DNA of 64,000 nt, taken from Prochlorococcus sp. AG-363-P06. GTDB lineage: Bacteria > Cyanobacteriota > Cyanobacteriia > PCC-6307 > Cyanobiaceae. The notes under the pieces are model-generated. The model made no database searches and had not been told where the DNA came from. It saw only the letters and a list, made by a program, of their open reading frames with translations. Made by a program: the position numbers and the translations under genes. The stretch covers positions 62,001 through 126,000 of the forward strand of contig QCGD01000004.1 in assembly GCA_003280025.1 (NCBI GenBank). The letters are read 5' to 3'. Shown piece by piece: positions 56,470-63,830 of the stretch (positions are counted from its first letter, which is position 1; each line of letters opens with the position of its first letter).

Positions 56470-56676
56470 TTAAATACCACCAAATTCACTGTTTATCTTT
56501 TTATTTCCTTTATTTAATAGTATTTCATGAAGAGCATCAAGTTGTGCATGTACTTCCTTAACATGATTTAAGTCCGGTAACAAATCATCCTTAATAAGCA
56601 TTTGATGCATCTCTCTTAACTCTAACCTTATATATCGAAGGTGAGAAACAACTTCTTCTCTCTTAGATGCACTCAT
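56470..56676 (-). CDS. Small helical protein B (LxxxRxxLxEMH family)
   Basis: This 68-residue protein is related in pattern to the 58-residue protein at 55044. Shared positions include H-L-x(3)-R-x(2)-L-x-E-M-H, then L-x-P and V-K, and a C-terminal D-x-L-x(2)-I. It is predicted to be two helices with a turn at the LLPDLN segment, and to dimerise. There is no membrane segment or catalytic motif. Confidence 0.7.
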   Translation of the reverse strand: MSASKREEVVSHLRYIRLELREMHQMLIKDDLLPDLNHVKEVHAQLDALHEILLNKGNKKINSEFGGI

Positions 56677-56811
56677 AGAAGCTTTTCAACATAATTTATT
56701 ATACAATATTGGGTATTTTGTATTTATCAGTTTAAAAACTAAACCAACTTTTAAAATCCAAAAAATTAATCTTGAATTAATAAAATTTTATTTTAATGTA
56801 ATATCATATTT

Positions 56812-56985
56812 ATGAAGAAGAAAAAGTCTAAAAAAAATAAAAAGGAATTCATTCAAAAAAGAAATGAACTAAGGCAAACAAAAAATTCGGCCAAATTAGT
56901 TTTATTTATATTTGGAATAGGACCAATAATTGGAATAATAATATTTTTGTATAGTAAGGGATTTTTTAATTCTCCAAATATTTAG
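56812..56985 (+). CDS. Small basic membrane protein
   Basis: A 57-residue ORF runs from ATG 56812 to TAG 56985. A lysine-rich N-terminus (MKKKKSKKNKKEF) precedes one membrane segment near residues 30-48 (LVLFIFGIGPIIGIIIFLY). The positive-inside pattern predicts a cytoplasmic N-terminus. The layout is like that of small cyanobacterial single-helix proteins. Function is unknown. Confidence 0.55.
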   Translation: MKKKKSKKNKKEFIQKRNELRQTKNSAKLVLFIFGIGPIIGIIIFLYSKGFFNSPNI

Positions 56986-57037
56986 TCTAAAATCCAAACA
57001 TAAAAAAAATCAATTTACTTATTTTCTTAAAAATAAA

Positions 57038-57241
57038 TCATTGAAACTTTTTTAATGAAAAAATTCTAAATTCAGCTATTTTTCTAGCATTAACCGGGTT
57101 AGAAGATACAAATGGGTGATTAGACATATTTTCAATTACTTTTTCTATTTTGATTTTTATATCATCACAGCTTATTTTTTGCCATTCTTCATCAAAACAG
57201 ATAGCAAAACTATCTGCGTTGTCATAAGTTTTATCTTTCAT
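57038..57241 (-). CDS. Small soluble protein, unknown
   Basis: This 67-residue protein (ATG 57241) has a mixed acidic sequence with SFAICFDEEWQKISCDDIKI and a helical middle (KIEKVIENMSNHPFV). No family is recognised. A TTG two codons upstream (57247) is a less likely start. Confidence 0.5.
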   Translation of the reverse strand: MKDKTYDNADSFAICFDEEWQKISCDDIKIKIEKVIENMSNHPFVSSNPVNARKIAEFRIFSLKKFQ

Positions 57242-57413
57242 GAGCAAAAATAATTTAGATAAAAAAAATCAAAGAAGAATGTAAAAAGACAAATAGATAC
57301 TTATCAGAAAATCTTTTTTATTAAAAAATAAACTACAATAAAAAATGTTTAGATTTATATTTTTTTTGCATTACTTAACCCTTTGATTAAGGCGACCTTA
57401 CAAACCAGAGCGT

Positions 57414-57445
57414 TTGACAGAAGTGTTACAATAGTGATGTATAAC
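57414..57445 (+). promoter_or_regulatory. Possible promoter for the ribbon-helix-helix gene
   Basis: A consensus -35 TTGACA (57414-57419) lies upstream of TACAAT (57427-57432) and TATAAC (57440-57445). The spacings are 7 and 20 bases, so neither is ideal. The region is more GC-rich than its surroundings (57390-57430). It is 9 bases or more upstream of the ATG, so a short or leaderless transcript would result. Confidence 0.3.
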
Positions 57446-57453
57446 TATTCTTT

Positions 57454-57822
57454 ATGGAAGCCAAAGTAAAGAGGATCGGATATTTACCTAGGAAAAGGGT
57501 TCTTGAAATAATAGATGAAATATCCAAAAATGAATCTATAAGCAGATCAAAAGTTGTTGGATTATTAGTTGAAGAAGCATTAGATGCAAGGGGGATAGTA
57601 AATTTCGGATATAGCAATTTAAATAAACCCAAACAATACAAATCTGATAATTATTCCAATATTCAAAAAAATAATGGAAACTTAACAACTGCAGAAGACG
57701 AGTTTGTGGATGATAGCGGATATACAATTTCTTCAAACAAATATTCAGATAGTTCTATCTCTTCCTCTGATATTGAGTTAGCTAAAAAAATTAATATTCT
57801 TAAAGAATCCGGTTTAATTTAA
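57454..57822 (+). CDS. Ribbon-helix-helix-like protein, putative regulator
   Basis: This 122-residue protein has an N-terminal segment (residues 1-50) fitting a CopG/MetJ-like ribbon-helix-helix: a strand VKRIGYLPRK, helix RVLEIIDEISKNES, turn ISRSK and helix VVGLLVEEALDARG. The C-terminal 70 residues are Ser/Asn/Asp-rich and probably disordered, ending in a short helix (LAKKINILKESG). It may bind DNA as a dimer. It precedes the DUF2130 gene by 121 bases. Confidence 0.65.
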   Translation: MEAKVKRIGYLPRKRVLEIIDEISKNESISRSKVVGLLVEEALDARGIVNFGYSNLNKPKQYKSDNYSNIQKNNGNLTTAEDEFVDDSGYTISSNKYSDSSISSSDIELAKKINILKESGLI

Positions 57823-57943
57823 CTTAGTGGTGAGAATTCAATGCATTATATTTAAACATTGTTTATCGTAGTTCAAGAACTATATTTTTTTAAAACAAAT
57901 TGAATAAAAAACAATTTCAAAATATAAATTTTTTAATTAAAAA

Positions 57944-59245
57944 ATGAAAGAAATAAAATGCCCCTCTTGCGGTAAAACCTTTGGAATAGATCCAAGCAGC
58001 TTTCAAGAAATACTTGGCCAAATAAAAAACGAAGAATTTAATAAACAAATACAAGAAAGACTTCTATTAGCAGAAGAGGATAATAAAAAAGGAATGGAGA
58101 TCTTAAAACAAGAATTAAAGATAAAATTGTTGGAACAAAATCGGATAAAAGAAACAAAAATTCAAGCACTTGAATCTAAGTTGAAGGTAGTAGAGGAACA
58201 AAAATTAAATACTATAAATGAATTAAAAAATCAGTCGTCAAATAAAATTAATTTACTTAATAATGAAATCAATAATTTAAGAGAAGATATTACTAAACAA
58301 TCAGTAATTACTGAATTGTCCTTAAAAAACAAAGTTAATGAGGCAGTAAATAATTTAGAAAAAGATAACTCTAATTTAGTAAACTCAATTGAAAAGTTGA
58401 AATTAGAACAATCAATTAATGAAAAATTAATTGAAGAAAAATATAAAAACAAAATAAGTGAAAGAGATATAACCATTCAAGAGCTCAGAGACATGAAATC
58501 AAAATTATCTACAAAGATGATTGGTGAATCACTAGAAATTCATTGTGAAACGCAGTTTAATCTTAATCGTTCTACTGCATTTCAAAATTCATATTTTGAA
58601 AAAGATAATGATGTAACTTCAGGAAGTAAAGGCGATTATATATTTAGGGAATTTGATGAAAATAAAATTGAAATTGTTTCTATAATGTTTGAGATGAAAA
58701 ATGAAAGTATTAATAGTACTTATAAAAGAAAGAACGAAGAATTTCTAAAAGAATTAGATAAAGATAGAAGAGAAAAGTCATGTGAATATGGAGTATTAGT
58801 TTCATTACTCGAACCAGATAGCGAATTATACAATTCTGGTATTGTTGATGTTTCACATAGGTTCCCAAAGATGTATGTTATTAGGCCTCAATTCTTTATT
58901 CCAATTATTTCTATACTTAGAAATGCTTCTTTGGAATCTTTAAAATACAAATCTCAAATTGATTTGATGAAACGCGAGAATTATGACATCACAAATTTTG
59001 AAAATACTCTTGCACAATTTAAAAATGCAGTTGGCAAAAATGTTTCACTAGCACAAGACAGATTTAATGATGCAATCTCCGAAATAGATAAATCAATAAA
59101 TCATTTACAAAAGACTAAAGAAGCATTACTTTTATCCAAAAAACACCTTTTAACAGCAGATAGTAAGTCTCAAGACCTAACAGTTAAAAAGTTAACTAAA
59201 AATAATTCTACTATGAAGAAAAAATTTAATGATTTAAATACCTAA
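57944..59245 (+). CDS. DUF2130 coiled-coil, nuclease-like protein
   Basis: This 433-residue protein has a zinc-knuckle-like start CPSCGKTF (Cys6, Cys9), a long coiled coil (about residues 25-190) and a C-terminal DUF2130 domain. The domain shows a PD-(D/E)xK-like set: GESLE at 194-198, Asp231 in SKGDYIF and ExK at 250-252 (FEMKNE). This pattern suggests DNA or RNA cleavage or binding, but no activity is established for the family. The tail after about residue 350 is helical and basic. Confidence 0.88.
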   Translation: MKEIKCPSCGKTFGIDPSSFQEILGQIKNEEFNKQIQERLLLAEEDNKKGMEILKQELKIKLLEQNRIKETKIQALESKLKVVEEQKLNTINELKNQSSNKINLLNNEINNLREDITKQSVITELSLKNKVNEAVNNLEKDNSNLVNSIEKLKLEQSINEKLIEEKYKNKISERDITIQELRDMKSKLSTKMIGESLEIHCETQFNLNRSTAFQNSYFEKDNDVTSGSKGDYIFREFDENKIEIVSIMFEMKNESINSTYKRKNEEFLKELDKDRREKSCEYGVLVSLLEPDSELYNSGIVDVSHRFPKMYVIRPQFFIPIISILRNASLESLKYKSQIDLMKRENYDITNFENTLAQFKNAVGKNVSLAQDRFNDAISEIDKSINHLQKTKEALLLSKKHLLTADSKSQDLTVKKLTKNNSTMKKKFNDLNT

Positions 59246-59351
59246 AAGATTAAAAAATTAAATTCAGATAATAATAATTTGAAAATAATTGCATATTTAA
59301 TGATTTATGAGTCAGTAAAGATATAATATAATCAAGTTTTATGATGAAATA

Positions 59352-59639
59352 ATGTCTTTAAACACTCCTATTTACGCTATTGCAAAGGAACTGAATATTG
59401 ATAGTGATAAAGTTATACTCGCTTGCAAAGCTCTTGGTATAAATGCAAAAGGAGCAACTAAACAATTAAATAAAGAAGATTTAGCAAGAGTAAAAAGTTA
59501 TTTCGAAAACGGCAAAGATGCTTCTCAAGAAATAATTGATCTAAACAAAAGTAAAGTTAAAACAAAGACTAAATCAAAAAAAGTTGAAATTAAAACAAAA
59601 CAAAGTTATTTCCCCAATAGACTGACAGGTAAATCTTAA
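59352..59639 (+). CDS. Free-standing IF-2 N-terminal-like domain protein
   Basis: This 95-residue protein is like the small N-terminal domain of translation initiation factor IF-2. TPIYAIAKELNIDSDKVILA is followed by CKALGINAKGATKQLNKEDLARVKSYF. There is no GTPase domain. The C-terminus is a lysine-rich basic tail (KSKVKTKTKSKKVEIKTKQS). It could bind the ribosome, RNA or nucleic acid. It follows the DUF2130 gene by 106 bases on the same strand. Confidence 0.7.
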   Translation: MSLNTPIYAIAKELNIDSDKVILACKALGINAKGATKQLNKEDLARVKSYFENGKDASQEIIDLNKSKVKTKTKSKKVEIKTKQSYFPNRLTGKS

Positions 59640-59880
59640 ATTTACCTAAGTAGAAATAGAAACTAAATTTTTCCAAAGATAATCAAATACTCAAATATAA
59701 AAATAACAATATACTAATTTATATATATAAAAACGCACTTAATATTTTTATCAATTATCTTGTAAATAATCATATTGACTTCATTATTAAAATAATAAGA
59801 AAGAAGAAGCAAATTTATCCTATGTACCTTTCCTCAACAGAAAATACACGTTATAAAAAAAATAAACATCTTTTGTAAAA

Positions 59881-60186
59881 ATGAAAAAATTAATACCCTT
59901 TATTTTATTTGAAATACTTTTTACTCCTTTTGTTTTAAAAGCTAATGAGAACTTTTCTGTTGAGATAGAGGCTCTTACACTCGTAATGGAACAATATAAA
60001 AATAATAACGCTGATTCAGAAATCGAATTAGATTTAAAGAATAAAAACCCAAGCTATCTGGCTCTTAAACAAGATGAATGCCATGCTACTGTTAAAGTTA
60101 CAGAAAAAACAGGGATTGAGATTGTAAATACTGAATTATTTGATGTAAATATTTGCAAGAAAGAAATCAATAAGGTTATTAACTAA
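59881..60186 (+). CDS. Small exported protein, unknown
   Basis: This 101-residue protein has a signal peptide (about residues 1-21, hydrophobic LIPFILFEILFTPFVL). The mature part is acidic, with two cysteines (DECHATVKV and NICKKEINK) likely to form a disulfide. No family is recognised. About 240 bases of AT-rich DNA with no gene lie upstream. Confidence 0.6.
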   Translation: MKKLIPFILFEILFTPFVLKANENFSVEIEALTLVMEQYKNNNADSEIELDLKNKNPSYLALKQDECHATVKVTEKTGIEIVNTELFDVNICKKEINKVIN

Positions 60187-60345
60187 TATTAAATAAAATC
60201 TTCATAAAATAAATAAAAGAGACATTTTACATTAAGAAGATAAGACCCATAGACCTATTTAAAAACTTAGGAAAGGGTTCTAATTAATGAATAACAATGC
60301 TGAAAATCAGAAGATGTAATAAAAAGTAGAAAATAATATGTATCT

Positions 60346-60498
60346 TTAGTAATTATTTTTCTTTGATAGTGTTTTTGATTCTTCCCTGGACATAAGAGCT
60401 TCAATCTGTGCAAGAACCTTATGCAGTTCATCTGTCTTAGTTAAAGAAGCCTCAGCGACTTCTCTAAGTTTTTCTAATTGTTCTTTAGTTTTATCCAT
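60346..60498 (-). CDS. Small helical protein, unknown
   Basis: A 50-residue ORF runs from ATG 60498 to TAA 60346. It is highly helical and charged (KEQLEKLREVAEASLTKTDE, LHKVLAQIEALMSREE). It resembles the other short helical proteins of this zone in style but without clear alignment. Confidence 0.6.
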   Translation of the reverse strand: MDKTKEQLEKLREVAEASLTKTDELHKVLAQIEALMSREESKTLSKKNNY

Positions 60499-60509
60499 AA
60501 AAAATTTAA

Positions 60510-60659
60510 TTAAAAAAACACACTAGTGGTGGTTTTAAAAGCAAATTTCTCACTCACACACATATTCATATTCTCTCTATTTTTTATAAAGTCAAATAAA
60601 TTTCCTTTTATTATTGTTTTATGAGGAGTTCCAATTAAATCTTTTTTTATAGAAATCAT
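60510..60659 (-). CDS. Very small ORF, uncertain
   Basis: A 49-residue ORF (ATG 60657-60659, TAA 60510-60512) on the same strand and 11 bases upstream of the helical-protein gene. The composition is mixed (ISIKKDLIGTPHKTIIKGNL), with no recognisable features. Its coding status is doubtful. Confidence 0.25.
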   Translation of the reverse strand: MISIKKDLIGTPHKTIIKGNLFDFIKNRENMNMCVSEKFAFKTTTSVFF

Positions 60660-60691
60660 GGGATTACCTAAAATCAAAAAAATATTTAATA

Positions 60692-60781
60692 TTATGAAGT
60701 AAAAAATGGTAGACCTATAGTGGCCGTTGTAATTAAAGCACCGGCAAAAATTAAGAAAGGGAGAAGAGGGTATTTTTTCAA
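60692..60781 (-). CDS. Tiny membrane peptide ORF, uncertain
   Basis: A 29-residue ORF with a TTG start (60779-60781) and TAA at 60692-60694. The product is a single Gly/Ala/Thr-rich hydrophobic helix (LPFLIFAGALITTATIGLPF) after a short KKYP start. The local GC content is higher than the neighbours (CGGCCACTATAGG region), which favours real selection. It is similar in style to small thylakoid subunits, but I cannot match it to one. Confidence 0.35.
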   Translation of the reverse strand: MKKYPLLPFLIFAGALITTATIGLPFFTS

Positions 60782-60831
60782 ATCAAAGAATATTAATTCC
60801 TAATAACTATATAGGTATTTATACCTTTTGT

Positions 60832-60895
60832 CTACTCTTTAGTGTTTGAGGTTAATTCCTACTCTTTAGTGTTTGAGGTTAATTCCTACTCTTTT
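60832..60895. repeat. 27-bp tandem direct repeat downstream of pstB
   Basis: Two exact 27-bp units (60832-60858 and 60859-60885) are followed by a partial third of 9 bases (60886-60894). Each unit starts CTACTCTTTAG and ends GGTTAATTC. The last copy ends about 18 bases from the pstB stop codon. Exact tandem duplication in a compact genome is rare and recent. The role is unknown. Confidence 0.9.
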
Positions 60896-60911
60896 ATTGC
60901 AAAAGATAAAA

Positions 60912-61721
60912 CTAACCAAATTTACCAGATATATATTCCTGAGTAATTTTTTCCTTGGGAGAATTAAATATCTTCTTTGTCGAATTAAATTCTGCAAGAT
61001 AGCCAACCTTACCACCATCTCCATCTTCATATTCTATTGCATTGAAAAATGCAGTCATGTCACTAACTCTTAAGGCCTGTTGCATATTATGAGTAACGAT
61101 TATTATTGTGTAATTCATCTTAAGTTCATGCATAGTTTCCTCTATTTTCAAAGTTGAGATTGGATCCAAAGCTGAACATGGCTCATCCATTAAAATTATT
61201 TCAGGTTCAATTGCTATAGTTCTCGCAATACATAATCTTTGCTGTTGCCCTCCAGACAACGAATAACCACTATCATTAAGTTTATCCTTACACTCATCCC
61301 ATAAAGCAGCTTTTTTTAGCGAACTTTCCACTAAATTATCCATATCTCCAGAAAAGCCATTAATTCTTGCACCAAATGCAATATTTTCATAGATAGATTT
61401 AGGGAAAGGATTAGGTTGTTGAAAAACCATTCCAATTCTTCTTCTTACTTCAACTGGATCTACTCTTTTGTCATAAATATTAGTTCCTTTGAACATAACA
61501 GTCCCTTTCAGTGAACAATTAGGGATTAAATCGTTCATTCTATTTAAAGATCTAAGAACAGTTGATTTACCACAGCCTGAAGGTCCAATAAGGGATGTTA
61601 TATTTCCTTTTTTAAAATCACAAAAAATATTTCTTACGGCTTCAAACTTTCCATAGCTAATAGATACATTATCGAGAGATAAAATGATATTCTTAGGTGT
61701 TTTTTTATTAGTTTTAATCAT
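60912..61721 (-). CDS. pstB: Phosphate ABC transporter ATPase PstB
   Basis: This ATPase belongs to the high-affinity phosphate importer. Walker A is [20 protein letters not shown], signature [16 protein letters not shown] and Walker [15 protein letters not shown]. The length is 269 residues. The pstB start abuts the pstA stop, so the genes are translationally linked. Confidence 0.97.
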   Translation of the reverse strand: MIKTNKKTPKNIILSLDNVSISYGKFEAVRNIFCDFKKGNITSLIGPSGCGKSTVLRSLNRMNDLIPNCSLKGTVMFKGTNIYDKRVDPVEVRRRIGMVFQQPNPFPKSIYENIAFGARINGFSGDMDNLVESSLKKAALWDECKDKLNDSGYSLSGGQQQRLCIARTIAIEPEIILMDEPCSALDPISTLKIEETMHELKMNYTIIIVTHNMQQALRVSDMTAFFNAIEYEDGDGGKVGYLAEFNSTKKIFNSPKEKITQEYISGKFG

Positions 61722-62615
61722 TTATACTCTCTTAGTTTTCTCATTAAAAGCTGCTAATATCCTTGCAAATATATTTACTGATAGTATTGATAAAACAAGA
61801 ATAAAGGAAGCTGCCCAAGCAAGTTTATTTTGAGCATCGTAAGGTTCTAGAGCAAAATTGTAAATCAAAACAGCTAGAGATCCCATCTCGTAGAACAAGT
61901 CTCCAAATCCTGTTATGTAGTAATAAGAGAATAAAGCTGTAAAAATTAAAGGTGCTGTTTCTCCTGCTGCTCTTGCTATACCAAGTACAACACCAGTTGC
62001 AATAGACCTAAAGGCAGAAGGTATCGTGACTTTTAATATAGTTGTATACATACTTGCACCAACACCAAGAGAAGCATACCTTAAGTCATTCGGAACTAAC
62101 TTTAAACCTTCATCAGTTGTTTTAATTACAGTAGGCAGCATCAATATTGAAAGTGCTATCCCTCCAGCAAAGCCGCTATACATACTTCCAAATAAAATCT
62201 TTGTTGAAACAATTAATGCATAAATAAATACACCAGCAATTATTGAGGGAACTCCAGCAAGAACATTAACCCCAAACCTGATAAACCTGGAGAAAGCTCC
62301 GCCTTTAGAATATTCAGCTAAATATATACCACCGCCAACACCTACTGGTATGGCTATAATTGAAGCTATGCTAGTAATTATTAATGTTCCGACTAACGCA
62401 GGATTAATACCTCCTGCATCTAAATCATCTCCGGGAGGATTTGGTTCTAAATTAAATAATTCTGGGGTAATTTGAGATCCACCCTTTATAAGAATATATG
62501 TCACCAAGAAAATTAAAGGAAGTGTTGCTATCAGTGCACAAATTACGGATAAACAAGTAAAGAATTTATCTCCTATATTTCTTGAAAGTCTTTTCTGGTA
62601 ATAGAGAGAATTCAT
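61722..62615 (-). CDS. pstA: Phosphate ABC transporter permease PstA
   Basis: Inner membrane permease, 297 residues, about six membrane segments. The EAA-like cytoplasmic loop shows SLGVGASMYTTILKVTIPSA and IARAAGETAPLIFTALFS. The lipid-side start has FFTCLSVICALIATLPLIFL. It follows pstC by six bases. Confidence 0.96.
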   Translation of the reverse strand: MNSLYYQKRLSRNIGDKFFTCLSVICALIATLPLIFLVTYILIKGGSQITPELFNLEPNPPGDDLDAGGINPALVGTLIITSIASIIAIPVGVGGGIYLAEYSKGGAFSRFIRFGVNVLAGVPSIIAGVFIYALIVSTKILFGSMYSGFAGGIALSILMLPTVIKTTDEGLKLVPNDLRYASLGVGASMYTTILKVTIPSAFRSIATGVVLGIARAAGETAPLIFTALFSYYYITGFGDLFYEMGSLAVLIYNFALEPYDAQNKLAWAASFILVLSILSVNIFARILAAFNEKTKRV

Positions 62616-62621
62616 AATTAT

Positions 62622-63569
62622 CTAATATTTGAGACTAAATTTCTTAACTAGCCATTGAGCAAATATATTTACTACTAAAGATAGGATCATCAGTACAAAA
62701 GCCGCGTAAAACAGAGACGAAACCTGACTTCCGTCAGCTTCACCAAACTGATTTGCGAGCATTGAGGAAATAGTATATCCAGGTGACAATAGTGACCAAC
62801 TAAAGGCATTAGAATTACCAATAATCATTGTCACAGCCATAGTTTCTCCCATGGCCCTTCCTAAAGCCAATAGAACACCTGCCATAATTCCTGATAATGC
62901 AGCTGGCAAAATTACTGAAAATATTGTTTTCCATCTACTTGCTCCAATCCCATAGGCTGCATTTCTTAGCTTTTTTGGAACTTGGTTAAAAGAATCCCTT
63001 GCAATGGAAGTCACTATTGGCAAAAGCATTACAACTAAAATCAATATAGCCAAAAGTGAATTCCTACCTGTAGGTTCTGTACTAAATAAAGGTATCCATC
63101 CAAAGAAACTATGTAAAAAGACAAAAAAGTCTCTTAAAAATGGTTCAATAACAAATATTGCCCAAAGGCCCAATACAACTGATGGTATAGCTGCCAATAA
63201 TTCAACAAAGGATCCTATTATTTCTCTGCAAACCTTCGGCACAAAGTCCTCGGTAATAAATATGGCAGTTCCAACTCCCAAAGGAATAGTTATTAATAAC
63301 GAAAGAAATGAGGTAACTAATGTGCCATATATTGCAGTAAAAGCTCCGTATTCATCTTTTACGGGATTCCATTCAGAGGTTACTAGAAACTTCAAGCCAT
63401 ACCTTGAAAATGATTCAAATGACTTAAAAAAGACTACTAAAATAATTCCTAAAAGTATTATTGCTACGAAACTAGACAATACTAGAGCAGTATTCTTGAA
63501 GATAATATCTATATTTTTTTCGATACCGAATCTTTTACGATTCTTGAAAAGAATTAATTTCTCTTCCAT
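62622..63569 (-). CDS. pstC: Phosphate ABC transporter permease PstC
   Basis: Inner membrane permease, 315 residues. A cytoplasmic lead (first 25 residues) is followed by about six membrane segments. The EAA-like loop is AAYGIGASRWKTIFSVILPA, with the GRAMGETMAVTMIIGNS segment after it. It is the first gene of pstC-pstA-pstB, and the substrate-binding gene pstS is not in this window. Confidence 0.96.
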   Translation of the reverse strand: MEEKLILFKNRKRFGIEKNIDIIFKNTALVLSSFVAIILLGIILVVFFKSFESFSRYGLKFLVTSEWNPVKDEYGAFTAIYGTLVTSFLSLLITIPLGVGTAIFITEDFVPKVCREIIGSFVELLAAIPSVVLGLWAIFVIEPFLRDFFVFLHSFFGWIPLFSTEPTGRNSLLAILILVVMLLPIVTSIARDSFNQVPKKLRNAAYGIGASRWKTIFSVILPAALSGIMAGVLLALGRAMGETMAVTMIIGNSNAFSWSLLSPGYTISSMLANQFGEADGSQVSSLFYAAFVLMILSLVVNIFAQWLVKKFSLKY

Positions 63570-63789
63570 TTAAAAAATAATATCTCTATAAATCTACTAC
63601 TAAATGTTGTAATTGGATAGTTTATAGTTTCAGTCGGCTGGATAATATGTTTTAGAAATCTTTTCCTCTTAGCACTGGCTAGGAAATCTAAAAATACTTC
63701 TGATTTTTGATATATTTTTAAAGTATTTTCCAATTCAATTTTAATTTTAATTATTTTTTACTTATCTTAAAATTCGGAAATTGATTTTA

Positions 63790-63830
63790 CTTTAAGAATT
63801 CTTTAAAAACTCTTTAAAATATCACTTTAA
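63790..63830. promoter_or_regulatory. Pho-box-like 11-bp-periodic CTTTAA array upstream of pstC
   Basis: CTTTAA occurs at 63790, 63801 and 63812 with exact 11-base spacing, and a fourth copy is at 63825. PhoB sites consist of direct repeats with an 11-bp period and a TTAA-like core in cyanobacteria. The array lies about 220 bases upstream of pstC and overlaps the 3' end of the upstream TrkA-C gene. The exact cyanobacterial consensus is only partly met. Confidence 0.5.

Noticed and set aside
57360-57425. tRNA-like GC-richer segment before the RHH gene
   Set aside because: No acceptor stem, anticodon arm or T-loop can be formed. It is read as promoter DNA instead.
60832-60895. CRISPR-like array
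   Set aside because: The copies are directly adjacent with no spacers and there are no cas genes. It is a plain tandem duplication.
63004-63573. 189-codon ORF antisense to pstC
   Set aside because: It covers nearly the whole hydrophobic pstC gene in the opposite direction and has no protein features of its own.
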